Positions 45,339 to 54,528 of a DNA stretch of 64,000 bases are shown in pieces. A program made the position numbers and the translations under genes. Source of the DNA: an uncultured Lachnospiraceae bacterium (GTDB taxonomy: Bacteria; Bacillota; Clostridia; Lachnospirales; Lachnospiraceae); the NCBI GenBank assembly GCA_902789175.1, contig CADANF010000012.1, positions 64,036 to 128,035 on the forward strand, read 5' to 3'. The notes beneath the pieces were generated by a model. That model was not told the origin of the DNA. It worked only from the letters and a program-made list of their open reading frames with translations, and searched no databases. The stretch's first letter is position 1, and each line of letters begins with the position of its first letter.

Positions 45339-46211
45339 ATGAGTAATACATATAAAGATCTTCAGAACTCGCATCCCTGTTTTGGGGGACATAGAAATAA
45401 TGCAGGAAGAATTCATCTTCCTGTAAGTCCAGGATGTAATATAGCATGTCGTTTCTGCGACAGAAGTATAAACGATGTAGAAGAAAGACCAGGTGTCACT
45501 TCTAAAGTTATAAAACCAGAAGAGTCTGTAGAAATATTAAATAAAGCACTGGAGATATGTCCAGATATCAAAGTTGCCGGAATCGCCGGCCCTGGAGATA
45601 CACTTGCTAGTGATAACGCCCTTAATACCTTTAAGATCATAAAAGAAAAATTCCCGGATTTGATTAAATGTATGAGTACCAACGGACTTTTGCTTAATGA
45701 AAGAGCAGAGGATGTGATAAGTGTGGGTATTGATTCCCTTACTGTGACGGTAAATGCAGTAGATCCAGAAATTGAAAGCAGATTAAATGATTTTATCATC
45801 TATCATGGTAAAAAGATTGAAGGAATAGAAGCGGCAAAGATACTTATCGAGAATCAGCTTGCGGGAATAAGAAAAGTTGCGGCAGCAGGGATAACTGTGA
45901 AAGTAAATACAGTTCTGGTTCCTGAGATAAATGGTGATCATATAGAAACGATAGCCCGCACTGTTAAAGAAGCCGGTGCAAGTATCTATAACATTATACC
46001 GCTTATACCACAGCATAAATTAAAGGATCTAAAGGCACCTACATGTTTAGAGATAGATGGTGCAAGGACAAAAGCTTCGAAATATATAGATGTATTCAGA
46101 CATTGTCAGCATTGCAGAGCAGATGCAGTTGGTGTTCCGGGCAAGTCGGAATATGGAGATCAGATTTATCAGAGAAGACTAAATGTAAAGGAGACATTTT
46201 CTCATGGATAA
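45339..46211 (+). CDS. NifB-like radical SAM cofactor maturase
   Basis: A 290-residue protein; ATG at 45339 chosen (AGAAGGA 6 bases upstream, another ATG six codons earlier overlaps it). HPCFGG and GRIHLPVSPGCNIACRFCDR with C33, C37 and C40 form the radical SAM cluster site. VEERPGVTS, GIAGPGDTLAS, MSTNGLLLNE, TVNAVDPEI, NIIPLIP and RHCQHCRADAVG are the NifB signatures, including the extra cysteines for K clusters. NifB builds the carbide-centred 8Fe core of nitrogenase cofactors. It lacks a C-terminal NifX domain, which is encoded next. First gene of the nitrogenase-like set. Confidence 0.92.
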   Translation: MSNTYKDLQNSHPCFGGHRNNAGRIHLPVSPGCNIACRFCDRSINDVEERPGVTSKVIKPEESVEILNKALEICPDIKVAGIAGPGDTLASDNALNTFKIIKEKFPDLIKCMSTNGLLLNERAEDVISVGIDSLTVTVNAVDPEIESRLNDFIIYHGKKIEGIEAAKILIENQLAGIRKVAAAGITVKVNTVLVPEINGDHIETIARTVKEAGASIYNIIPLIPQHKLKDLKAPTCLEIDGARTKASKYIDVFRHCQHCRADAVGVPGKSEYGDQIYQRRLNVKETFSHG

Positions 46212-46560
46212 GGTCAGTGGAAGGATAGCTGTAGCATCCAGTGACGGGATAGTTGTAAGCAGCCACTTTGGAAGAACCCTGAAGTTCTATATATATGATA
46301 AATCTGATGAGAAATATGAGTTTAAGGAAGAAAGAGATGCTGATCTAATCTGTGATAAAGGAAATCACGATGAAGATTCTCTATTAAGTAAGGTAAAAGG
46401 AATCGCTGATTGCGACTTCCTTTTGGTAAGTAAGATTGGTGACGGTGCCTTAAGAGTCGTTGAAGAATATGGTATTGAGGCATACGAAATACCAGGGATC
46501 ATAGATGATTCCATCGAAAAATTAACCCAGTTTATTAAATTAAAAGAATTATTTTTATAG
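46204..46560 (+). CDS. NifX-family iron-cluster-binding protein
   Basis: A 118-residue protein of the NifX/NafY superfamily. The N-terminus RIAVASSDGIVVSSHFGRTLKFYIYD shows the typical G..V..HFG..F pattern, and the C-terminus has the family helix. These proteins carry the NifB product to the apo-enzyme. ATG overlaps the NifB-like stop by 8 bases, so the pair is coupled and equals the fused NifB-NifX of some organisms. Confidence 0.85.
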   Translation: MDKVSGRIAVASSDGIVVSSHFGRTLKFYIYDKSDEKYEFKEERDADLICDKGNHDEDSLLSKVKGIADCDFLLVSKIGDGALRVVEEYGIEAYEIPGIIDDSIEKLTQFIKLKELFL

Positions 46561-46572
46561 GAAGGAAACTAA

Positions 46573-47530
<958 letters not shown>

Positions 47531-47564
47531 TTAGTGCATCTTTAGGAAAGAGAGGAAATATATT

Positions 47565-48551
47565 ATGGGTAGAATTAATCAGTCAATCACAGAGTTGGTG
47601 GGAAGAACACCATTGCTTCAGTTGAATGGCTATAAAAAGAAGCATGACATAAATGCTAATGTCATAGCAAAGTTGGAATATTTTAATCCTAACCAGAGTG
47701 TTAAGGATCGTATTGCTCTTGCAATGATAGAAGATGCGGAATCAAAGGGGCTTTTAAAACCGGGAGATACTATAGTTGAAACTACCAGTGGAAATACTGG
47801 TATCGGACTTGCAGCTATTGCAGCGTCAAAGGGATATCCTTTCAGAGTATATATCCAGGATCAGGTAAGTGAGGAACGCTTTAAGGTTATAAGAGCTTTT
47901 GGTGGTGTTCCAATCAAGCTGACAGAGGAGCCAACCATTGCAAAAACATTAAAGGAAACAAATGGTGATTTTGTTGCAGCGATTAAGAGCCTTAAGGAAG
48001 AAGTGCTTAGTAAGGAAGAAAATGTATTCTTTGTAGACCAGTGTTCAAATCCTGCAAACCCTGCGGTACATAAGAGAACTACAGGACCTGAAATCTGGGA
48101 GGATACAGAAGGTAAGGTAGATATATTAGTTGCATGTGCTGGAACTGGTGGAACCATTTCAGGAACAGGAGTTTTCCTTAAGGAGAAGAATCCGGATATT
48201 AAGATCGTGGGAGTTCAGCCGGGACCAAATTCAGTTCCAAGTGATGACAAGCCACAGCCGGAACATGAGATAACAGGTGTTCATCCATTTGTAGGTGTAC
48301 CTGATAATCTTATCCCATCAACGCTGGACAGAAATATTTATGATGAATATGTTGCAGTTGAAGCACTTGATGCATATAACGCTGTCCGTGAAGTTGCAAA
48401 GACCGACGGGATCCTGGTGGGAGAGTCTTCGGGAGCTGCGCTTTTTGCAGCAAGACAGATTGCAGCTAAAGAAGAAAATAAGGGAAAGAATATTGTTGTT
48501 ATCTTCCCTGATACAGGACTCAGATATCTTTCAACAGGACTTTTTGATTAG
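47565..48551 (+). CDS. Divergent cysteine synthase paralogue in the nitrogenase-like cluster
   Basis: A 328-residue fold-type II PLP enzyme. PLP lysine in [21 protein letters not shown] (Thr where CysK has Pro) and AGTGGTISG are kept. The substrate-entry region differs from CysK (YIQDQVSEERFKVIRAFGG), and about 17 residues are inserted near 120-140. The difference from the canonical cysK 3 kb upstream suggests another sulfur or amino-acid substrate. Its position between the H- and D-like genes links it to the product of that enzyme; methanethiol or sulfide would be logical. Substrate is inference. Confidence 0.85.
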   Translation: MGRINQSITELVGRTPLLQLNGYKKKHDINANVIAKLEYFNPNQSVKDRIALAMIEDAESKGLLKPGDTIVETTSGNTGIGLAAIAASKGYPFRVYIQDQVSEERFKVIRAFGGVPIKLTEEPTIAKTLKETNGDFVAAIKSLKEEVLSKEENVFFVDQCSNPANPAVHKRTTGPEIWEDTEGKVDILVACAGTGGTISGTGVFLKEKNPDIKIVGVQPGPNSVPSDDKPQPEHEITGVHPFVGVPDNLIPSTLDRNIYDEYVAVEALDAYNAVREVAKTDGILVGESSGAALFAARQIAAKEENKGKNIVVIFPDTGLRYLSTGLFD

Positions 48552-48568
48552 GAGGAAAGGATCAAAAG

Positions 48569-50035
48569 ATGGCTATAAATACTACAAATTCCAATATAGC
48601 AACCAGAGAGAACAGAATCGGTTCTATCACCGGCTATGTTGGAACATTAAAAGATCTGGCAACACAGAGTGAATGTGGAACATTAAAGGGATGTTCAAGA
48701 TGCTTCTCCCAGTCAAGTACCTGTCTTTCAAGTTGTGGATTAGGACAGTTATCAGCAATCAGAGATGTAGCTGTTATTCACCATGGACCAGCCGGCTGTT
48801 CTGTAGCCGGTGCCGGTGCATATTATATGTCTCGTGTAATGGCTAAGAAGAGAGGAGTAACAAGCAGTACTCTTTACGTTGGTACAGATATGAATGAAAA
48901 TGATACAATTTTCGGTTCAACAGCTACTCTTCGTAATGTAATTCTTGAAGTAAATAAAAGATATAAGCCAAAGGCAATCTTTGTATCAAGCTCGTGTGCA
49001 ACAGGTATCATAGGTGAAGATATTGACAGTATAGTTGATGAAGTTCGTGATGAGGTAGGAGTACCTATAGTTGCTGTTCATTGTGAAGGCTTTAAGTCAA
49101 GAATTTGGGCTACTGGATTTGATATTGCAGATCATGCTGTACTTCAGTCAATTGTTCAGCCCCCAAGAGAAGGTGTAAAGACAAATAAGATTAACTTTAA
49201 GAACTTCTTCGAAAGTGCAAGACCTGAGATAATCGAAATATTCAAAAGATTCGATTTGGAACCAGTTTTCTTATATTGTAATTCTACAGTTGAAGAACTT
49301 TCACATATTTCAGAAAGTCTTGCAACAACATGTATCTGTGGTACTTTGGGTAACTATTTAGGAAATGCCCTTGAAGAAAAATACAATGTTCCATATGTAA
49401 GAAGTATTAACCAGTGTGGTATCAAAGGATTTGAAGCATGGCTGAGAGAGATTGGTAAAGTAACTGGAAGAAGTGAGGCAGTTGAGGCATATATTGAGGA
49501 ACAGAGAGCAATCTATCTTCCACAGATTGAGGAAGTTAAGAAGGAATTAAAGGGACTTACAGCAGTTCTTGGAATGGGTCCGGGATATACCTTTGAAGTA
49601 TCAAGAGTTCTTGATGAGCTTGGTATTAAGGTGGTTTGGGCTCTGGCATGGCATTATGATAAGAAGTATGAAAATGGTGATGTACCTCCTTCAATGAAAT
49701 ATCTTCTTGATAATGATATTGATTTTGAAGCAAGTGTTGCTGATCAGCAGAATTACGAAGTAATGAATATCCTTAATAAATATAAGCCGGATATGTACCT
49801 TTCACGTCATCCAGGTTCAACAGTATGGGCAATAAAGAATGGAACACCAGCCATTTATGTAGCAGATGAATATATGATCTTTGGATATAAGCATACTCTT
49901 GAGTTTGCCAAGTCGATTCTTGATGCTATAAGAAACAGAAGTTTTGAGGAAAATCTTGCTAAACGATCAAAACTTCCATATACAGACTGGTGGTATAAGC
50001 AGGATGTGGATAAATTCTTAGAGGAGGCAAAATAG
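48569..50035 (+). CDS. NifD-like nitrogenase component 1 alpha subunit
   Basis: A 488-residue protein, RBS AGGAGGAAAGG. P-cluster ligands are recognisable: C52 or C56 (STCLSSCGLGQ), C77 (HHGPAGC) and C143 (SSSCATGIIGED). C257 in CICGTLGNYLGNALEEKY aligns with the cofactor Cys275 of NifD. No clear counterpart of His442 is seen; the matching region is IYVADEYMIFGYKH, with Asp/Glu at the likely position. Extra cysteines near the N-terminus (C36, C42, C45) are unusual. It should bind a P cluster and a NifB-derived cofactor. Not a true N2-fixing NifD by its ligands and gene context. Confidence 0.85.
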   Translation: MAINTTNSNIATRENRIGSITGYVGTLKDLATQSECGTLKGCSRCFSQSSTCLSSCGLGQLSAIRDVAVIHHGPAGCSVAGAGAYYMSRVMAKKRGVTSSTLYVGTDMNENDTIFGSTATLRNVILEVNKRYKPKAIFVSSSCATGIIGEDIDSIVDEVRDEVGVPIVAVHCEGFKSRIWATGFDIADHAVLQSIVQPPREGVKTNKINFKNFFESARPEIIEIFKRFDLEPVFLYCNSTVEELSHISESLATTCICGTLGNYLGNALEEKYNVPYVRSINQCGIKGFEAWLREIGKVTGRSEAVEAYIEEQRAIYLPQIEEVKKELKGLTAVLGMGPGYTFEVSRVLDELGIKVVWALAWHYDKKYENGDVPPSMKYLLDNDIDFEASVADQQNYEVMNILNKYKPDMYLSRHPGSTVWAIKNGTPAIYVADEYMIFGYKHTLEFAKSILDAIRNRSFEENLAKRSKLPYTDWWYKQDVDKFLEEAK

Positions 50036-50036
50036 G

Positions 50037-51335
50037 ATGGCAAAGCTATTAGATAAACAGAGATATAAATGTGCTCTTGGAGCAATGCAGACAGTTCAGG
50101 CCATAACAAGAGCTCTGCCAATTCTTCATTCCGGTCCGGGTTGTGCACAGAAACTTTCAGAATCAACAGGAAGCTCAGGCTATTTTTCACCAAACATCTT
50201 TCCTTGTACAAGTATCAATGAGAAGGATGTAGTATTTGGAGGTGTAAAGAAACTTAATTCAACTATTGAAAATGCTTTAAAGGTTATAGATGCGGATCTT
50301 TATGTAGTTCTTACAGGCTGCATTCCTGAAATCGTTGGCGATGATTCAGGAGAGGTAGTATCTAGATTTGAAGATGCTGATAAGCCGGTAATCTATGCTC
50401 CAACAGCCGGATTTAAAGGAAATAATTTTAAGGGACATGAGCAGGTTGTTGATGCCATAATCGATCAGTATTTAAAGAAATCAGATAAGAAGCAGAAGGG
50501 ACTTGTTAATATCTGGGCAGATGTGCCTTATCAGGATCTTTTCTGGTTAGGAAACATCAGAGAATTAGAGAAGTTAGTTAGTGAACTTGGTCTTACACCA
50601 AATACTATTTTCGGTTATAAGAGAGGAATTGAAAACATCAATAAGATTCCTGAGGCAGAGTTTAATCTTCTTGTTTCTCCTTGGGTAGGACTTAATAATG
50701 TAAAGAAGCTGGAAAGAAAGTTTGGAACACCATATCTTCATTATCCAACTCTTCCAATAGGTGCAACAGAGACAAGTAAATTCCTTAGAGCTGTTGGTGA
50801 ATTTGCAGGAGTAGATAAGGAAAAGGTTGAAAGTGTCATAAAGGAGCATGAGGATTATTACTACTATCTTATTGAAAGATATGCAGATCTTTTCCTTGAA
50901 AATCGTGTTATCAATAAGCAGTTTACAGTTGTGGCAGATGCCCAGTATGCTCTTGGAATCACAAAATTCCTTGTAAATGATCTTGGCCTTGTACCAGCCA
51001 AGCAGTTTATAACAGATGATACACCAAAGAATCACAGAGAAAGAATTGCTGAAGAGTTTAAGAATCTTAATTTTGGACTTGAGGCTGAAGTATCATTTGA
51101 AACTGATGGTTATAAGATTCATGAGGAAATAAAGGAGCATGATTATCATGGCTATCCACTGGTATTAGGCGGTTACTATGAAAAAGAAGTAACCGAAAGT
51201 CTTAAGGGTAATTTCCTTAATATTTCATGGCCGGTACAGGATAAGGTGGTACTTGATGATAGTTATGTTGGATATTCAGGTGGTATAAGACTTATCGAAA
51301 ATATTTATACAATAGCTGTATCAAGATTTAATTAA
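50037..51335 (+). CDS. NifK-like nitrogenase component 1 beta subunit
   Basis: A 432-residue protein starting one base after the D-like gene (RBS GAGGAGG inside it). P-cluster cysteines C12, C36 (HSGPGC) and C95 (TGCIPEIVGDD) are present. It lacks the long N-terminal extension of molybdenum NifK, as other nitrogenase-like proteins do. Together with the D-like subunit it should form the catalytic heterotetramer. Ends before a terminator. Confidence 0.87.
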   Translation: MAKLLDKQRYKCALGAMQTVQAITRALPILHSGPGCAQKLSESTGSSGYFSPNIFPCTSINEKDVVFGGVKKLNSTIENALKVIDADLYVVLTGCIPEIVGDDSGEVVSRFEDADKPVIYAPTAGFKGNNFKGHEQVVDAIIDQYLKKSDKKQKGLVNIWADVPYQDLFWLGNIRELEKLVSELGLTPNTIFGYKRGIENINKIPEAEFNLLVSPWVGLNNVKKLERKFGTPYLHYPTLPIGATETSKFLRAVGEFAGVDKEKVESVIKEHEDYYYYLIERYADLFLENRVINKQFTVVADAQYALGITKFLVNDLGLVPAKQFITDDTPKNHRERIAEEFKNLNFGLEAEVSFETDGYKIHEEIKEHDYHGYPLVLGGYYEKEVTESLKGNFLNISWPVQDKVVLDDSYVGYSGGIRLIENIYTIAVSRFN

Positions 51336-51361
51336 GATACTGATAAAACGTTACTGTATCT

Positions 51362-51394
51362 AAGGGCAAAGGTTTTTAGAACCTTTGTCCTTTT
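51362..51394 (+). terminator. Terminator after the NifK-like gene
   Basis: An 11-bp stem GGGCAAAGGTT / AACCTTTGTCC (one G-U), 5-base loop, four T residues. Partial read-through to the second NifX-like gene is possible. Confidence 0.75.
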
Positions 51395-51433
51395 AGATTA
51401 TTGCCGGTTGTTTATAGCAAGAGGAGGAAAGCT

Positions 51434-51904
51434 ATGGCATATAAGATTGCAGTTGGTTCATCCAATGAAATTAATGTAGATTTAAAATTTGGAGAAGTTA
51501 AAGAATTTCTCATATATGAAATTGAAGGAAGAGATGCCCGCCTTATTGAAAAACGAAAGCTGACTCAGGAGACGAAAGAAGGGGATCTTTTCTATGAGAA
51601 GGCTAAAGAGACTGGCGGAAATGATGATCTTAACGGATGTGGGTCTAAGGGAGCATGTGGCGATCAAAGTGGCTGTGGAGGAAATGGTAGAGGCTGCAAT
51701 GGGCCTTCTGATGTGATAAGTAAAACTGAGGCAATCAGTGATTGCAGAGCTGTGCTTTGCAAAAAGGTTGGTTTTCAGGCTCAGAAACAATTTGAGAAGA
51801 AGGCGATATCTGTATTTGATGTGGAATGTACTATAGAGGAAGCATTAGATAAGATTACTTTTTATTATGAGAGAATTGATAAAAAACAGTCGCTCAGACA
51901 GTGA
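51434..51904 (+). CDS. Second NifX-family protein with Cys-rich insertion
   Basis: A 156-residue protein; ATG at 51434 follows AGAGGAGGAAAG. N-terminus KIAVGSSNEINVDLKFGEVKEFLIYEI is NifX-like. Between about residues 68 and 87 lies a Gly/Cys-rich insert with five Cys (CGSKGACGDQSGCGGNGRGC), followed by DCRAVLCKKVGFQAQKQFEK. Such inserts occur in some NifB-associated cluster carriers. It probably carries or inserts the iron cofactor of the D/K-like enzyme. The His of HFG in other NifX proteins is replaced (LKFG). Confidence 0.78.
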   Translation: MAYKIAVGSSNEINVDLKFGEVKEFLIYEIEGRDARLIEKRKLTQETKEGDLFYEKAKETGGNDDLNGCGSKGACGDQSGCGGNGRGCNGPSDVISKTEAISDCRAVLCKKVGFQAQKQFEKKAISVFDVECTIEEALDKITFYYERIDKKQSLRQ

Positions 51905-51974
51905 GGGATGTAAAAAGAGCTTATAGATATAGTAAGAGAACGGATCTATATGAGAGAGGTAAAGTATAAAAAAG

Positions 51975-52484
51975 ATGGGACATGAGAAATTGGAAATAAT
52001 ATTAAGAAATATAACTTTAGAAGATGCAAAAGAAGTTGCAGAATTGGAAAGAAAATGTTTTCCAAAGACAGAAGCAGCGGATCTTAAGGCTTTTATAGAT
52101 AGGATCGGAGCATACGGGAATCATTTTCTTTGTGCTGAATATGAAGGAAAGATAGTAGGGCTTGTGGATGGTTTAGTGACAGATGATAAAGATCTGAAAG
52201 ATGAAATGTATGAGGATGTGTCCTTTCATAATGAAAATGGATGCTGGCAGATGATCTTTGGAGTTGAAACGGACCCGGATTTTCAGGGAAAAGGTATTGC
52301 ATCTCAGGTTTTGGAGAGATTTATAGAAATAGCAAGGGAGGAAAACAGAAAAGGTCTGGTTCTTACTTGTAAAGAAAAACTTATATCCTTCTATCAAAGA
52401 TTTGGTTTCAAGAATGAAGGAATCTCAGGTTCCAAACATGGCGGTGTAAGCTGGTATCAGATGAGACTTAGTTTTTTCCTATAA
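51975..52484 (+). CDS. GNAT family N-acetyltransferase
   Basis: A 169-residue protein with the acetyl-CoA binding signature VDPDFQGKGIAS-like VETDPDFQGKGIASQVLERF (about 95-115) and the C-terminal FYQRFGFKNEG. It most resembles the arylalkylamine-type GNAT group, not serine acetyltransferase. The substrate is unknown. A sulfur metabolite or cysteine derivative is possible from context only. RBS is weak (GAGAGG, 15 bases upstream). Confidence 0.8.
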   Translation: MGHEKLEIILRNITLEDAKEVAELERKCFPKTEAADLKAFIDRIGAYGNHFLCAEYEGKIVGLVDGLVTDDKDLKDEMYEDVSFHNENGCWQMIFGVETDPDFQGKGIASQVLERFIEIAREENRKGLVLTCKEKLISFYQRFGFKNEGISGSKHGGVSWYQMRLSFFL

Positions 52485-52516
52485 CAGGTAATAAATTTAT
52501 ACTGTTATTAAACCTA

Positions 52517-52545
52517 TTGACTTACTAGGTTGATAGTTGTAATAT
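52517..52545 (+). promoter_or_regulatory. Promoter of the Cys leader peptide and amino-acid transporter operon
   Basis: -35 TTGACT (52517-52522), exact 17-base spacer, -10 TAATAT (52540-52545). The leader peptide ATG follows 31 bases later. Confidence 0.75.
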
Positions 52546-52576
52546 TAGCAACATCAAAAACAAAGAAGGCGTGGAT

Positions 52577-52708
52577 ATGCGCAATATAAGTATTGTTAAA
52601 TTAAATAACTGTTGCTGTCGAATGCAGAACTCCCGGGCATATATAATGACTGGCGGGCATTTGTTTCGATGTTCACGCCCAAAATCCGAATTTGTAAAAT
52701 TCTGCTGA
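52577..52708 (+). CDS. Cysteine-sensing leader peptide (CCC motif)
   Basis: A 43-codon frame with RBS AAGAAGG 7 bases upstream, beginning MRNISIVKLNNCCCRMQNSR. Codons 12-14 are TGT TGC TGT, three Cys in a row; two more Cys follow (codons 32 and 43). Codons 18-21 contain CTCCCGGGCA (52630-52639), the exact reverse complement of the 5' arm of the terminator at 52744. A ribosome stalled for lack of Cys-tRNA at codons 12-14 would leave this segment free to form an antiterminator. It controls the amino-acid ABC transporter that follows, implying cystine or related uptake. Confidence 0.8.
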   Translation: MRNISIVKLNNCCCRMQNSRAYIMTGGHLFRCSRPKSEFVKFC

Positions 52709-52779
52709 ATGATGGAATAAATAAATTCGTATAGAATGTCATTTGCCCGGGAGAAAAATGATCTTTCGGGTATTTTTTT
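52630..52779 (+). promoter_or_regulatory. Cysteine-responsive transcription attenuator
   Basis: Terminator stem TGCCCGGGAG (52744-52753) / CTTTCGGGTA (52763-52772; includes G-U pairs) with seven T residues. The alternative antiterminator pairs 52630-52639 with 52744-52753 over 10 bp without mismatch, stronger than the terminator stem. A third segment, GGCGGGCA (52655-52662), could also compete. Confidence 0.75.
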
Positions 52780-52860
52780 GCAGATAATGCAGTAAAGAAG
52801 GGGCCTAAGGCCTAAGGCCCGGTATGATAATAAGGAAAAAAAGGAAAAGAGGAAACTTAT

Positions 52861-53784
52861 ATGAAAAAAAGTATTTTTAAGAATTTTTTAGGACTTGCAG
52901 TTGCAGTATCACTTGTAGGAGCTTCACTTACTGGATGCCAGGGAAAGAACACGGCTGTTAAGGATTCAGAAAATAAACAGTCCAGCGCAGCATCAACAGA
53001 AAATGCAACAAAAAATGATGATGAAAAAAAGGTATATAGAACTTTAGATGAGATTAAAGAAAGCGGAACTATAAATATCGGAGTATTTTCAGATAAGAGT
53101 CCATTTGGTTATGTAGATGAAAATGGAGAATATGCTGGATATGATGTATATCTTGCAGAGAGGATCGCTAAAGATTTGGATGTAAAGGTTAATTATGTAT
53201 CAACTGAAGCGGCAAATAGAATTGAATACCTTCAGACTGGAAAAGTAGATATCATCCTCGCCAACTTTACAGTAACTAAGGAAAGAGCAGAGGAAGTTGA
53301 TTTTGCACTCCCTTACATGAATGTGGCGTTAGGTGTCATTTCTCCTGATTCAAGAGTGATCAAGTCCCTTGATGAGGTAACAAAGGATGATCAGATAATT
53401 GTTATTTCTGGTACAACTGCAGAGACATATCTTGAAAAGAATTATCCGGATATCAAGCTTCAGAAGTATGATGCTTACGCAGAAGCAAAGACAGCTTTTG
53501 AAAATGGAAATGCAGCTGCCTGGGCAAATGATAATACAGAAGTTATTGCTTTTTCTCTTGAAAATAAAGGATTTACAGTTGGTATTCCTTCACTCGGGGA
53601 TGCAGATACTATCGCACCGGCGGTTACAAAAGAAAATGATTCTCTTCTTAACTGGCTTAACGACGAGATCGTTAATTTAGGAAATGAGAAATTCTTCCAT
53701 GCAGATTATGAAGCAACTCTTCTTGATACATATGGTGCAGATTATGAAGATACACTTGTAGTTGAAGGCGGGAAAGTGCAGTAG
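52861..53784 (+). CDS. Amino-acid ABC transporter substrate-binding lipoprotein (family 3)
   Basis: A 307-residue protein. Lipoprotein signal with lipobox LTGC (Cys 26), a Ser/Asn/Lys linker to about 58, then the family 3 fold (GTINIGVFSDKSPFGYVDENGEYAGYDVYLAERIAKDL, the ligand-binding start, and KVDIILANFTVTKERAEEVDF). It binds a polar amino acid; the Cys leader upstream suggests cystine or a sulfur amino acid. Expressed behind the attenuator with an AGAGGAAAC RBS. Confidence 0.88.
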   Translation: MKKSIFKNFLGLAVAVSLVGASLTGCQGKNTAVKDSENKQSSAASTENATKNDDEKKVYRTLDEIKESGTINIGVFSDKSPFGYVDENGEYAGYDVYLAERIAKDLDVKVNYVSTEAANRIEYLQTGKVDIILANFTVTKERAEEVDFALPYMNVALGVISPDSRVIKSLDEVTKDDQIIVISGTTAETYLEKNYPDIKLQKYDAYAEAKTAFENGNAAAWANDNTEVIAFSLENKGFTVGIPSLGDADTIAPAVTKENDSLLNWLNDEIVNLGNEKFFHADYEATLLDTYGADYEDTLVVEGGKVQ

Positions 53785-53868
53785 AAAAAATTAAGGACAG
53801 AAAGGTACATAGCCGAATTAAAGACTGGATAGTGCAGTTAATAAATTGAGCCTGGAAAGGTACAAAAG

Positions 53869-54528
53869 ATGAATTATGAGACTATAAAAGAATACCTGCC
53901 TAGATTTTATGAAGCGCTCCTGTTAACTCTTAAGATAGGCTGGTTAGGAATCCTTCTTTCATTAGTATTAGGGATAATAGGAGCTGCTGTTATTTATTTT
54001 AAAGTTCCAATAATAAGAAGGATAATATCCATTTATATTGAGCTTTTTAGAAATACACCACTTTTGGTTCAGTTATTTTTTATATACTTTGCCCTTCCAA
54101 AGATCGGAACAAAAATAACTGCCGAAAAATGTGGGATCACAGGACTTGGATTTTTGGGCGGAGCTTATATGATAGAGACCCTTAGAAGTGGGCTTGAAGC
54201 AGTAGAAAAGGTTCAGTTTGAAAGTGCTATGTCACTTGGTATGACAAGGTTACAGGTATTCTTTTATATAATCTTACCTCAGGCATTTACCAGAAGTATT
54301 ACAGGCCTCGTGGCAAATATCATTTTCCTTTTAAAGGAAACATCAGTTTTTTCTACAATAAGCCTTATGGACCTTATGTTTACAGCAAAAGATCTTATAG
54401 GAATGTATGCAAAGACAATTGAATGTCTTACGTTGCTTGTGGTTTTTTATCTTATTATGCTGCTCCCGGTATCTATACTTGGAACATTTATAGAAAGGAA
54501 AGTTAGATATGCAGAGTTTGGGGCTTGA
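53869..54528 (+). CDS. Amino-acid ABC transporter permease (HisM/GlnP type) 1
   Basis: A 219-residue permease with five helices and the coupling loop EKVQFESAMSLGMTRLQVFFYIILPQAF. FRNTPLLVQLFFIYFALP is typical of polar amino-acid permeases. Its 3' end overlaps the second permease by 20 bases. Confidence 0.9.
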   Translation: MNYETIKEYLPRFYEALLLTLKIGWLGILLSLVLGIIGAAVIYFKVPIIRRIISIYIELFRNTPLLVQLFFIYFALPKIGTKITAEKCGITGLGFLGGAYMIETLRSGLEAVEKVQFESAMSLGMTRLQVFFYIILPQAFTRSITGLVANIIFLLKETSVFSTISLMDLMFTAKDLIGMYAKTIECLTLLVVFYLIMLLPVSILGTFIERKVRYAEFGA

